32,891 bases of DNA, from contig JAPLEJ010000025.1 of the NCBI GenBank assembly GCA_026391435.1, positions 1-32,891 of the forward strand. The letters run 5' to 3'. This stretch comes from Bacteroidota bacterium. Its GTDB lineage: Bacteria > Bacteroidota > Bacteroidia > Chitinophagales > Chitinophagaceae. Positions 1 through 8,137 of this stretch are shown here, in pieces; the stretch's first letter is position 1; every line of letters begins with the position of its first letter. The position numbers and the translations under genes are program-made. Below the pieces are notes generated by a model. The model searched no databases. It was not told the DNA's origin and saw only the letters and a program-made list of their open reading frames with translations.

Positions 1-22
1 ATCCTACAGAAAAGAGCACTCA

Positions 23-910
23 TTAAACAACAGTCCCTAAAAAGACGAAAACAACTATTTTTAAAAGAAAAAATCCTACATTTAAACAACGAAACCCTCT
101 ACAACTAAACTGTCCACTTTCTTTGACGACATACAATAATTGATCAGTTTTTTCATTTAAAAACCATTCTCCTGGCGCATCCAATTCTTCAAATATATTT
201 TCGGCCATGCGAAACACTGGGTGCATTGTTGAAGGTCGATTGTTTTGCCAACCTCCTTCAAGTAATAATTTATTTTTTTCATCCTTGCCTGTTATTCTCC
301 AATGCATATCGCCCCACAAATAGGCATGCATGGCATGAATAAATCCACCTTCAGGGTGTTTCCAATTTGCAACTCGAGAGGGTAATAATACATCTGCTAA
401 GGAATCAAATTTGGCTTCATGATTTAAATCCCATGCATCAAATACATTTTTTCCAACTTGTGCATTTGGGTATCTTGCCATATTCTGTCTTTCTCCATTA
501 ATATATAGTTGATCTATTTTTGTATTGTGCTTTACCTCTGTCACATAAATTCCTTTTTTATATAATTTCCAATTAGTTTTTAATTGAGCTCCGCCACTGA
601 TGATGGCCGATCCTTCCTGTTCAGCGCAATAAGTAATAGTAGCATTGTTAATTTTGCTGTCTTTTTCAGTAAATAGAATGGTATTAGGTAAATAGTAAAT
701 CCCCTTTTTGAATATCACTTGAACTGAACTACTAGGGTTGGTTTGTCGGGCCATTTGTTGCGCTCGTTCAAAACTAGCAATAGGGTGTTTGTTATTCCCA
801 ATTGCCTGATCATGGCCGTTAGGTGAAACATAAATTTTAATTTGAGCAGATGCCGTAAAAAAAGGCATCATTAAGAAAAGCAAAAAAATAGTTTTGATGA
901 ATCGTGCCAT
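23..910 (-). CDS. Exported parallel beta-helix glycosidase, GH141-like; 3' end broken or cut off
   Basis: The start at 910 gives a clear Sec signal peptide of about 22 residues (hydrophobic run, then ASAQ). The mature part opens with YVSPNGHD and a PxASFERAQQMAR segment, followed by VIFKKGIYYL, an ISGG motif and QLYINGERQNMARYPN. This order is typical of exported right-handed beta-helix carbohydrate-active proteins such as GH141, whose characterised members act on fucosides in rhamnogalacturonan II or on xylan. Such proteins usually run 500 residues or more, whereas this frame stops after 295. Roughly the last 28 residues, after LLYVV, do not look like the family. Another frame, near 95-130, reads KKVDSLVVEGF, which fits better. 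I infer a frameshift or poor contig-end sequence rather than a natural C-terminus. The fold assignment is fairly safe; the substrate is not known. Confidence 0.6.
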   Translation of the reverse strand: MARFIKTIFLLFLMMPFFTASAQIKIYVSPNGHDQAIGNNKHPIASFERAQQMARQTNPSSSVQVIFKKGIYYLPNTILFTEKDSKINNATITYCAEQEGSAIISGGAQLKTNWKLYKKGIYVTEVKHNTKIDQLYINGERQNMARYPNAQVGKNVFDAWDLNHEAKFDSLADVLLPSRVANWKHPEGGFIHAMHAYLWGDMHWRITGKDEKNKLLLEGGWQNNRPSTMHPVFRMAENIFEELDAPGEWFLNEKTDQLLYVVKESGQFSCRGFRCLNVGFFLLKIVVFVFLGTVV

Positions 911-1050
911 AGTATAATATTAAACTATTTTGAAATTAGTCAATTTTTAATATAAACAACCCCTTCTTTTATTTCATTTTTTTGTAAATTTATATTTCAT
1001 AATACCTAATGGTTTTGAAATATCATTATTCTTTAAAAAAAAGTAACACC

Positions 1051-1989
1051 ATGACCAAGTTTTTTACATTTTTATTCATTTCTGTATTCAGTGCACATCT
1101 TTGTTTTGCAACAAACGAAATACCTAAAAGACAAGCTATTGAAGGCAGATGGGATTTGACCGTTGATTTAGGAGACCGATTAGCTGCATCATGGTTGGAA
1201 GTGAGGTTATCCGGTATCAAGACATTAGTAGGATATTTTGTGGCAGATGGTGGAGGTGCGCGTCCTATATCTGAAGTTTTTTTTAAAGACAATAAAGTTT
1301 CATTTCATATTCCAGGTCAATGGGAAGATACTGATAAAGAATTAATGGTGGAAGGCACATTAAAAGATGGAAAATTATCGGGTACCATGTTGACACCTCG
1401 TGGTCAAAGGATAACTTGGGTTGGGGTACCAGCTCCTAGTCTAAAGCGCGATAAAGCGCCTGTATGGGGAAAGCCTATTCCTTTATTTAATGGTAAAAAT
1501 TTAGACGGATGGCAAGCCACTGGAAAAGAAAATCAATGGGTAGTTGAAAATGGTATTTTAAAAAGTCCTCGTCCCGGTTCTAATATCAAAACAAACAAAA
1601 CTTTTAATGATTTTAAATTACATATTGAGTTTCGTTATCCAAAAGAAAGCAACAGTGGTGTTTATTTAAGAGGTCGTTATGAAGTGCAAGTAGAAGACAG
1701 TAAGGGAATGGAAGCGACGAATATTCATTTAGGTGGTTTGTATGGTTTTATTGATCCTTTAGAGATGGTAGCCAAAAATGCAGGCGAGTGGCAATCTTTT
1801 GACATTACTTTAGTAGGACGAATTGTTACTGTCATTGCCAATGGTAAAACCATTATTCGTGATCAAATTATTCCTGGAATCACAGGCGGGGCATTAGATA
1901 GTCGTGAAGCAGAACCAGGACCCATTATGATGCAAGGCGATCATGGTTTAATTGAATACCGTAATATTGTCATTACCCCAGCCAAATAG
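1051..1989 (+). CDS. Exported DUF1080 (3-keto-disaccharide hydrolase-type) protein
   Basis: I chose the ATG at 1051 over the in-frame ATG at 1009 because it places a signal peptide (MTKFFTFLF...AHLCFA) at the N-terminus; the product is then 312 residues. Residues about 142-310 are a classic DUF1080/LamG-like domain: PLFNGKNLDGW, then WVVENGILKS, FKLHIEFRYP, SNSGVYLRGRYEVQV, and QGDHGLIEYRNI at the end. Family members include 3-keto-disaccharide hydrolases and 3-keto-glycoside lyases, and others are uncharacterised. Residues about 30-135 form an additional N-terminal domain of beta-strand character (GRWDLTVDLGD, GTLKDGKLSGTM) that may act as a separate binding module. It stands alone on the plus strand between two minus-strand genes. 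It likely acts in the periplasm on a glycan-derived substrate that I cannot specify. Confidence 0.8.
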   Translation: MTKFFTFLFISVFSAHLCFATNEIPKRQAIEGRWDLTVDLGDRLAASWLEVRLSGIKTLVGYFVADGGGARPISEVFFKDNKVSFHIPGQWEDTDKELMVEGTLKDGKLSGTMLTPRGQRITWVGVPAPSLKRDKAPVWGKPIPLFNGKNLDGWQATGKENQWVVENGILKSPRPGSNIKTNKTFNDFKLHIEFRYPKESNSGVYLRGRYEVQVEDSKGMEATNIHLGGLYGFIDPLEMVAKNAGEWQSFDITLVGRIVTVIANGKTIIRDQIIPGITGGALDSREAEPGPIMMQGDHGLIEYRNIVITPAK

Positions 1990-2019
1990 GAGGGTCAATA
2001 TAATAAAGTCCTTTTGTTG

Positions 2020-2742
2020 CTATCTTTCGAAAACAACTTCCTCATAAGGTACTCTGAATCGAGGGCCCCATACTCCTTCTCCAGTGCCTTTGCCTACGCT
2101 AATAATCATATTAATTTCGGCACCTCTAGGTAAGTTCAATGCTTTTTTAACGCGTACTTGATCAAAGCCTTCCATTGGACAGGAATCAAAACCTTCTGCA
2201 GCAATTGACAACATAAATGTTTGAGCAGCTAATGCACAAGACTTGTGTACAGTAATTCTCTGATCGGCTTTGCCGCCAAAACGGATAAAGGGTTTGGTTA
2301 GGCCCATAAAAAAACTCATACCTCTGCGTATTAAAGCAAAAATGCCAAAAATATCACTGCGATAGGCTAAGGGCATTAATTTCCCATAATAGTCTAAGCC
2401 TCTTTTTTCTAATTTATTCGGTTCTCCCTTAATGCCATCCTTTAATCTATTGTAATTCCATTTGGCTCTTTGTGGCCATAAATCTCGTCGAGTAACAAAA
2501 ACAACTATTTGCTTGGCTGTTTTGGCTGCAGATTGACCAAGACATAATGCGGTATATTTCTCTTTTTCTTCCTTGTTTTTTATCCAATAAAATTCCCATA
2601 ATTGCATATTGCTGCTGTTGGGCGATAAGATGGCTCTTTCCAAACTCTTTTTTATCACTTCATCGGGTACTTCTACTAAGGGGTCAAATTTTCGATTAGA
2701 ACGTCTGCGGTCAATTATTTCTTGAAATTGGCTTGAAAACAT
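2020..2742 (-). CDS. Nitroreductase-family FMN oxidoreductase
   Basis: This 240-residue protein has the nitroreductase N-terminal signature: RRSNRKFDP, which typically contacts the FMN phosphate, followed by SPNSSNMQLWEFYWI. It also has the C-terminal signature SCPMEGFDQVRVKKALNLP and a final IISVGKGTG strand. There is no signal peptide, so it is cytosolic. Family members are homodimers with FMN that reduce quinones, nitro compounds or enones using NAD(P)H. The residues around 110-150 (GMSFFMGLTKPFIRF) are unusually hydrophobic for the family and may form a membrane-associating or substrate lid helix. It converges with the DUF1080 gene, leaving only 30 bases between the stop codons, and is divergent from the serine hydrolase. 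The physiological substrate cannot be read from the sequence. Confidence 0.85.
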   Translation of the reverse strand: MFSSQFQEIIDRRRSNRKFDPLVEVPDEVIKKSLERAILSPNSSNMQLWEFYWIKNKEEKEKYTALCLGQSAAKTAKQIVVFVTRRDLWPQRAKWNYNRLKDGIKGEPNKLEKRGLDYYGKLMPLAYRSDIFGIFALIRRGMSFFMGLTKPFIRFGGKADQRITVHKSCALAAQTFMLSIAAEGFDSCPMEGFDQVRVKKALNLPRGAEINMIISVGKGTGEGVWGPRFRVPYEEVVFER

Positions 2743-2816
2743 ATACTGCTGTTTATTTTTTATTTAATTTTACTACTTTAAAAATGGTTCTTATCTAATA
2801 ACATATAAATGTCCAT

Positions 2817-2830
2817 TCGGTTTAAACCGA
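2817..2830. promoter_or_regulatory. 14-bp perfect palindrome, candidate operator
   Basis: The sequence TCGGTTTAAACCGA is its own reverse complement over all 14 bases. It lies in the 117-base space between the divergent nitroreductase and serine hydrolase genes, 30 bases upstream of the serine hydrolase ATG. Perfect symmetry of this length in a divergent promoter region suggests a dimeric repressor or activator site, but no regulator gene lies nearby. Confidence 0.4.
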
Positions 2831-2859
2831 GTGCAAATTAAATTAAACTTTCACTAGCA

Positions 2860-4008
2860 ATGTTAAAAAAAATTATAATTTCTATTTTGATCTTAGTGGT
2901 CTTGGTAGGAGGATTGTCCTTTACCCCTCAGTTTGCACAATTAAAAAACTTTGCTATATGGGGAAAGCATACCATTCATGATTATAAAACACATCCCACT
3001 CGACTAGTATCAAGTGGTGGTGCTCCTCAATATTGGCCCTTAGATTCGAATTATAATAAAGGGGTTATTTCTGATTCCATCTTGGCTATTATGGATTCGA
3101 ATGACACCCATGCTTTTATTGTAATACAAAACGGAAAATTGATATATGAAAAGTATTGGGACGGATACACGCCCAAAACATTAAGCGGTTCCTTTTCGGC
3201 TGCAAAAAGTATCATTTCTTTATTAATTGGGATTGCTTTAGATGAAGGTAAAATTAAATCATTAGAGGAACCTGCCGGTGATTATGTACCGCACTTTAAA
3301 GAAGCAGGTTTAGATAAAGTACGCATCAAGGATTTATTGACTATGAGTTCCGGTACCACTTATAAGGAATCAGATAAAAATTATTTTAGTATGAATGCCT
3401 ATGGATATTATGGAGATGACGAGGAATTTATGGTGAATAAAATGGCTTTCAAAGAACCATCCGGTGTTCATTGGGAATATCGTAGTGGTGATACGCAAGT
3501 ATTGGGGCTCATTGTAGAAAAAGCTTTTGGACAAACCATTTCTGAATTAGTATCAGAGAGATTCATGAAACCAATGGGTGCCGAAGCAGATGCTTTATGG
3601 TTATTGGATGGTAATAAAAAACATGAAAAAGCATTTTGTTGCTTTAATGGTGTAGCACATGACTATGCTAGGTTTGGTCAACTTGTATTGGACAATGGAA
3701 AGTGGGGTAGTCGTCAAATTGTTTCTGAAAATTATATTAAGGCAGCCACAACGCCAGCCAGTTATTTAAAAGATCCAACTGAAAATGGCAACCCTGTTGA
3801 TTATTATGGTTACCAATATTGGATGTTTAATGAGCAAGGTCATGCTATTGTAGCGCAAAATGGATTGTTTGGACAATATGTTTATATCATTCGTGATAAA
3901 AATGCCGTGGTGGTTCGATTAGGTGAATCAAAAGTGGTGAAACCACAACATCACCATCAGCCCGAAATTTTTACTTATGCTGCAGCAGCATTATCAGTGT
4001 TGAAATAA
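2860..4008 (+). CDS. Membrane-anchored serine hydrolase, beta-lactamase class C/PBP4* family
   Basis: The protein has 382 residues. Residues 4-20 form a hydrophobic N-terminal segment (signal anchor or uncleaved signal), which puts the catalytic domain in the periplasm. The class C SxxK motif is S113-A-A-K116 (GSFSAAKS), and Y207 in EYRSGDTQ takes the place of the YxN tyrosine. The third box is probably QNG at 333-335. This set is normal for the large esterase/beta-lactamase-like family, which includes esterases, D-aminopeptidases and amide hydrolases, so an antibiotic-resistance role should not be assumed. The C-terminus carries a histidine-rich stretch (PQHHHQPE). The gene ends 17 bases before a strong hairpin terminator and appears monocistronic. 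The substrate is unknown. Confidence 0.85.
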   Translation: MLKKIIISILILVVLVGGLSFTPQFAQLKNFAIWGKHTIHDYKTHPTRLVSSGGAPQYWPLDSNYNKGVISDSILAIMDSNDTHAFIVIQNGKLIYEKYWDGYTPKTLSGSFSAAKSIISLLIGIALDEGKIKSLEEPAGDYVPHFKEAGLDKVRIKDLLTMSSGTTYKESDKNYFSMNAYGYYGDDEEFMVNKMAFKEPSGVHWEYRSGDTQVLGLIVEKAFGQTISELVSERFMKPMGAEADALWLLDGNKKHEKAFCCFNGVAHDYARFGQLVLDNGKWGSRQIVSENYIKAATTPASYLKDPTENGNPVDYYGYQYWMFNEQGHAIVAQNGLFGQYVYIIRDKNAVVVRLGESKVVKPQHHHQPEIFTYAAAALSVLK

Positions 4009-4025
4009 TGAAATGAAGTATAAAT

Positions 4026-4061
4026 AAAAGACCCGTTCCAAAATATTGGAACGGGTCTTTT
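4026..4061 (+). terminator. Intrinsic terminator after the serine hydrolase gene
   Basis: A perfect 16-bp inverted repeat (4026-4041 pairing with 4046-4061) surrounds a 4-base loop. Its core is GACCCGTTCC/GGAACGGGTC, flanked by A and T runs on both sides. It can therefore terminate plus-strand transcription from the serine hydrolase and also minus-strand transcription arriving from the small membrane protein gene at 4082. Confidence 0.9.
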
Positions 4062-4081
4062 TATAAGTTGAAATCGGAGGA

Positions 4082-4234
4082 CTAAAATATATCCATTGCT
4101 TTTGCAAAATAAGTTCCAGTGCCTGGAAGCGCTAGCCAAAAAAACTCTCTTTTAAAAATGATTAATGCAATCATGATGGCTAACCATGCAAAACAATAAA
4201 TCCAATATTTTTTGGTATTTTTTTGAGCTTCCAT
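4082..4234 (-). CDS. Small single-pass membrane protein, 50 residues
   Basis: I prefer the ATG at 4234 (MEAQKNTKKYW) to the longer in-frame start at 4279, whose extra 15 residues look like translated intergenic sequence. The product has a short charged N-terminus, one transmembrane helix at about residues 11-28 (YCFAWLAIMIALIIF), then KREFFWLALPGTGTYFAKAMDIF. The positive charges flanking the helix suggest that the N-terminal side is cytoplasmic. It lies 51 bases downstream of the lipoprotein gene on the same strand, so the two are probably co-transcribed. I do not recognise the family. Coding potential is supported by the clean helix and the charged-residue pattern, but the protein is short. 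Confidence 0.5.
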   Translation of the reverse strand: MEAQKNTKKYWIYCFAWLAIMIALIIFKREFFWLALPGTGTYFAKAMDIF

Positions 4235-4285
4235 ATCAATTTTTATTTTAAGTGTTTTTTGTGTTGTGCAAATATACAAAAATAA

Positions 4286-4675
4286 CTAAAACCGAAGGTC
4301 CACTTTCCAGCCTTTTTCGGTACGGAGTACTTTTATTTTTTTCGCTTCTTTATCAAATGAGTTTTGGTAATAGATGACACTTGTATTTGAATCCAAAGCA
4401 TTGATATTATTAATTTGAATGGAAGCTTGTCTCAATTGTTGCCTTCCTTCCTTATCTAGTGTATAATAATGTTTTGAAATCTCTTCAAAACCAGACTGGT
4501 TGGTGCTGTCATCTATAAGATAAAATCTTGCTTTTTTAAATTCTCCATGCAAACAACTTTCTATAAAATAACGACCTCCGTCCAAAGGGTTATCGGCAAG
4601 TTCAAAGGCCGGTTGCTGTTGACAACCCAAAAGTCCTATTCCCCAAAGGCAGATGAGTAATGATTTTTTAAACAT
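4286..4675 (-). CDS. Small lipoprotein, DUF4878-like (NTF2-like fold suspected)
   Basis: I chose the ATG at 4675 because it opens MFKKSLLICLWGIGLLGC, a good lipoprotein signal with lipobox LLGC; the longer frame to 4735 would bury that signal. The 129-residue precursor would be lipidated at Cys18. The mature part has NPLDGGRYFIESCLHGEFKKARFYLIDDS, then a charged helix, then strands ending GWKVDLRF. This pattern of an N-terminal helix followed by an accumulating beta-sheet with a final GWKVD strand is typical of small DUF4878/lumazine-binding-like lipoproteins. No function is known. It is probably the first gene of a pair with the 50-residue membrane protein, transcribed divergently from the amylase gene. 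Confidence 0.7.
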   Translation of the reverse strand: MFKKSLLICLWGIGLLGCQQQPAFELADNPLDGGRYFIESCLHGEFKKARFYLIDDSTNQSGFEEISKHYYTLDKEGRQQLRQASIQINNINALDSNTSVIYYQNSFDKEAKKIKVLRTEKGWKVDLRF

Positions 4676-4784
4676 AAGCAAAGTTAGGCCAATTAGAGAA
4701 TAATTAGGCAGATGAAGTTGGGGTTTAATTGGCATCTTGGGGGGTTTATATTAATTTTACAATAAGTAATCAACTAGGAAGCAC

Positions 4785-6122
4785 ATGAAAAAGATTCTCT
4801 TAATATTAAGCAGTTTTATAATTCTTCAATTAGATGCCCAACAAAAGCATCCTTCCTTTATGCAACAAGGCAATATTTATGAAGTAAATATTAGACAGTA
4901 TACACCTCAAGGTACTTTTAATGCATTTGCAAAACACATTCCCAGGTTAAAAAAAATGGGCGTGCAAACACTTTGGCTCATGCCCATTCAACCTATTTCA
5001 ATCAAAGGGCGCAAGGGGACATTGGGTTCCTATTATTCAGTGGCCGACTATACTGCAGTCAATCCTGAATTTGGAACACTTAATGATTTTAATAATTTAG
5101 TTGCTAAGGCACATGCGCTTAACATGAAAGTGATTATTGATTATGTACCCAATCATAGTGGAGCTGATAATAAATGGTTAACAACGCATCCAGATTTTTA
5201 TGAAAAAGACAGTTTAGGAAATCCTACTTATACCGCTGATTGGTCAGATACGCGTGAATTAAATTTTTCGAATAGGGCCATGCAAGATAGTATGATTAAA
5301 ACCATGAAATTTTGGGTGAATAACACAAAGATGGATGGATTTAGGGTAGACGTAGCTTGGGGAGTGCCCATTTCATTTTGGTATAAATGCATCCCTGCAT
5401 TAAATAAAATCAGACCCTTGTTTTTTTTAGCTGAAGCGGATGATGCCGAATTACATAAAGCAGGCTTTGATGCCACTTATACTTGGAGAGAGTTTAATGT
5501 TATGAAAGAGGTAGCAGCAGGTAAAAAAAATGTACAATCTCTTGATACCATTTTTAATACGATTGATACTAGCTTTATGAAAGGGGCATGGAGATTATAT
5601 TTCACAAGTAATCATGATGAAAATTCTTGGAACAAAGCCGATTTCGCTACTATGCCAGGCGCCGTTCACGCACCCTTCGCCATATTGTCTCAAACCTATA
5701 ATAGAACCTTGCCATTAATATACAGTGGACAAGAGGAACCCGTTTTAAAAGCGATTCAGTTTTTCGAAAAAGATCCTATTCAATTTAATAAGTATGAAAG
5801 AGCTAATTTTTATAGTGCGCTATTACATTTGAGATCTAGCAATAATGCCTTTAAGGAGGAAGCTACTTTTAATAGATTAAAAGTAAATAATCCTGCATCT
5901 ATTATGGCCTATGAGCGCGTGAATGGGGAGGATAAAGTAGTGGTTGTTTTGAATTTGTCAAACCAGATGCAAGACGTAAAAGTGGACAGTAAATCTGCTA
6001 CTTACAATTACAAAGAATTATTTACAAATAAGATGACTCAAAATACAACTCATTTTGAATTAGCTCCCTGGGGTTATAAAGTATTTGTGAAAATAAAATC
6101 AGATGCTAAATCGCTAAAATAA
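4785..6122 (+). CDS. Secreted alpha-amylase-family (GH13) glycoside hydrolase
   Basis: This 445-residue protein has a signal peptide (MKKILLILSSFIILQLDAQ). The four GH13 regions are complete: DYVPNH at 119-124, GFRVDV with the nucleophile D189, LAEADD with the acid/base E217, and SNHDEN with D278. The (beta/alpha)8 barrel starts with IYEVNIRQYTPQGTF and an all-beta C-terminal domain follows about residue 360. It is short for the family, with no starch-binding module and only a small domain B. It likely cleaves alpha-glucans or maltodextrins in the periplasm or outside the cell. AGGAAG at 4777-4782 is one of the few good ribosome binding sites here. The stop is 4 bases before pyrF, so transcription probably continues into that gene. 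Confidence 0.9.
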   Translation: MKKILLILSSFIILQLDAQQKHPSFMQQGNIYEVNIRQYTPQGTFNAFAKHIPRLKKMGVQTLWLMPIQPISIKGRKGTLGSYYSVADYTAVNPEFGTLNDFNNLVAKAHALNMKVIIDYVPNHSGADNKWLTTHPDFYEKDSLGNPTYTADWSDTRELNFSNRAMQDSMIKTMKFWVNNTKMDGFRVDVAWGVPISFWYKCIPALNKIRPLFFLAEADDAELHKAGFDATYTWREFNVMKEVAAGKKNVQSLDTIFNTIDTSFMKGAWRLYFTSNHDENSWNKADFATMPGAVHAPFAILSQTYNRTLPLIYSGQEEPVLKAIQFFEKDPIQFNKYERANFYSALLHLRSSNNAFKEEATFNRLKVNNPASIMAYERVNGEDKVVVVLNLSNQMQDVKVDSKSATYNYKELFTNKMTQNTTHFELAPWGYKVFVKIKSDAKSLK

Positions 6123-6126
6123 TATT

Positions 6127-6936
6127 ATGACTAAAAGTGAATTAGTTGAGCAGATAAAATTGAAGCAGTCTTATTTATGTGTAGGACTGGATACAGATAT
6201 TGAAAAATTACCTGCAGGTATTCCTAAAAATGCAAAAGGGGTGATTCAATTTAATAAAGCCATCATCGACGCTACTGCTCCTTATTGTGTAGGGTATAAA
6301 ATTAATACTGCTTTTTATGAATCACAAGGTATTCAAGGTTGGGAGGCAATGGAAGCAAGTTTAGCGCATATTCCTTCAACTCATTTTACGATTGCAGATG
6401 CCAAACGTGGTGATATTGGAAACACGTCGGCGCAATACGCAAAAACATTTTTTGAAATATTACCTTTTGATGCGATTACAGTGGCTCCATATATGGGAAG
6501 GGACAGTGTGGATCCTTTTTTAGCATACTCTAATAAATTTACCATTGTACTAGGACTCACTTCAAATGAAGGGAGTCAAAATTTTCAACAACAAAAATTA
6601 GCGAACGGCCAATTTTTATACGAATCTGTTTTAGAGCAAGTGGCAAGTTGGGGAACGCCCGAGCAAATGATGTTTGTGGTGGGGGCTACCAAGGCCAATG
6701 ATTTTGAAAGTATCCGAAAAATAATTCCACATCACTTTATATTAGTACCAGGAGTAGGTGCGCAAGGAGGCAGCTTGGCAGATGTCACTCATTTTGGAAT
6801 GAATGCATCAGTGGGTTTGCTAGTGAATGCAAGTAGGGCCGTTATTTTTGCAAGCAATCAAAATGATTTTGCTGAAAAAGCAGCAGCGGCGGCATCTGAA
6901 TATGCAAAAGAAATGAAAGTTTTATTATCCTCTTAA
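6127..6936 (+). CDS. pyrF: Orotidine 5'-phosphate decarboxylase, type 2
   Basis: PyrF catalyses the last step of de novo UMP synthesis, decarboxylating OMP to UMP in the cytosol. The 269-residue product has LCVGLDTD near the N-terminus, the catalytic ADAKRGDIGNTS signature with the Asp-Lys-Asp arrangement, and VPGVGAQGG with a C-terminal phosphate-binding loop (VNASRAVIFAS). The length and the GNTS form of the motif match the longer type-2 subfamily found in Bacteroidota, mycobacteria and myxobacteria, not the roughly 230-residue E. coli type. It begins 4 bases after the amylase stop and is followed after 10 bases by an acyl-CoA dehydrogenase. Confidence 0.95.
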   Translation: MTKSELVEQIKLKQSYLCVGLDTDIEKLPAGIPKNAKGVIQFNKAIIDATAPYCVGYKINTAFYESQGIQGWEAMEASLAHIPSTHFTIADAKRGDIGNTSAQYAKTFFEILPFDAITVAPYMGRDSVDPFLAYSNKFTIVLGLTSNEGSQNFQQQKLANGQFLYESVLEQVASWGTPEQMMFVVGATKANDFESIRKIIPHHFILVPGVGAQGGSLADVTHFGMNASVGLLVNASRAVIFASNQNDFAEKAAAAASEYAKEMKVLLSS

Positions 6937-6946
6937 TTTTTTAACT

Positions 6947-8131
6947 ATGTCTGCTAGAACCGACTTATTCGAATCTCCCGATTATTTTCAATTAGATACA
7001 TTGTTAACCGAGGAGCAACGCATGGTTAGACAAGCAATGCGTCATTATGTTAAAAAAGAAATTTCACCCATAATAGAAGACTATGCACAACGCGCCGAAT
7101 TCCCCATTCAAATAGTAAAACAATTAGGAGGGCTTGGCTGTTTTGGTCCAACGATTCCCACACAATATGGGGGAGGCGGATTGGATTATATTAGTTATGG
7201 ATTAATGATGCAGGAATTGGAAAGGGGAGACAGTGGGGTTCGCAGTACAGCAAGTGTTCAAGGATCTTTGGTCATGTATCCTATTTATGCTTATGGCAAT
7301 GAAGATCAGAAAAAAAAGTTTTTACCCAAATTGGCGACAGGTGAATGGTTGGGTTGTTTTGGATTAACAGAGCCCAATCATGGATCAGATCCTTCAGGCA
7401 TGTTGACCAATATTAAAGATGCTGGCGATCATGTTATTTTAAATGGTGCTAAGATGTGGATCAGCAATGCACCTATTGCACAAATTGCAGTGGTATGGGC
7501 GAAGGATGAAGCGGGCGACATCATTGGATTAATTGTAGAGCGAGGAATGGAAGGTTTTTCAACTCCTACTACACATGGAAAGTGGAGTTTAAGAGCCAGT
7601 GCGACTGGAGAATTGGTTTTTGATAATGTCAAAGTGCCTAAAGAAAATATTTTACCTCTCATCAAAGGATTAAAAGGCCCATTAGCTTGTTTAAGCAAAG
7701 CAAGATTTGGAATTGCATGGGGTGCTTTGGGCGCAGCAATGGATTGCTATGATACAGCTTTAAGATATAGCAAGGAGCGTATACAATTTGGAAAACCCAT
7801 TGGTGCTTTTCAGTTGCAACAAAAAAAATTAGCAGAAATGATTACCGAAATTACCAAAGCCCAGTTGATGGTTTGGCGATTAGGTGTTTTAATTAATGAA
7901 GGGGTTGCGACACCTCCACAAATAAGCATGGCGAAACGTAATAGTTGTGAGATGGCTACTCAAGTTGCAAGAGATGCAAGGCAAATATTAGGGGGCATGG
8001 GGATTACAGGTGAATTTTCTATCATGAGACATATGATGAATTTGGAAAGTGTCATTACCTATGAAGGGACGCATGATATTCATTTATTAATTACAGGCTT
8101 GGATATCACAGGATTTAATGCATTCAAATAA
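6947..8131 (+). CDS. gcdH: Acyl-CoA dehydrogenase, glutaryl-CoA dehydrogenase type
   Basis: This FAD-dependent dehydrogenase has 394 residues in the normal three-domain order. The N-terminal helical domain contains LTEEQRMVRQAMRHYVKKEI. The middle beta domain has CFGLTEPNHGSDPSGM and the flavin-contacting KMWISNAP. The C-terminal helical domain has RIQFGKPIGAFQLQQKKLAEM and GGMGITGEF. The catalytic base is E373 in YEGTHDIH; that motif and the closing LDITGFNAF match glutaryl-CoA dehydrogenases, which convert glutaryl-CoA to crotonyl-CoA and CO2 in lysine or tryptophan breakdown. A different short-chain acyl-CoA substrate remains possible. It sits between pyrF and aroK with spacings of 10 and 6 bases, so it is part of a multi-gene transcript. 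Confidence 0.85.
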   Translation: MSARTDLFESPDYFQLDTLLTEEQRMVRQAMRHYVKKEISPIIEDYAQRAEFPIQIVKQLGGLGCFGPTIPTQYGGGGLDYISYGLMMQELERGDSGVRSTASVQGSLVMYPIYAYGNEDQKKKFLPKLATGEWLGCFGLTEPNHGSDPSGMLTNIKDAGDHVILNGAKMWISNAPIAQIAVVWAKDEAGDIIGLIVERGMEGFSTPTTHGKWSLRASATGELVFDNVKVPKENILPLIKGLKGPLACLSKARFGIAWGALGAAMDCYDTALRYSKERIQFGKPIGAFQLQQKKLAEMITEITKAQLMVWRLGVLINEGVATPPQISMAKRNSCEMATQVARDARQILGGMGITGEFSIMRHMMNLESVITYEGTHDIHLLITGLDITGFNAFK

Positions 8132-8137
8132 ATAATT

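Noticed and set aside
2860..4008. Antibiotic-resistance beta-lactamase
   Set aside because: The SxxK fold is shared by many esterases and peptidases; nothing in the sequence or its neighbours points to resistance.
4286..4735. Longer start for the lipoprotein gene
   Set aside because: It would bury the lipoprotein signal; the internal ATG at 4675 places the lipobox correctly.
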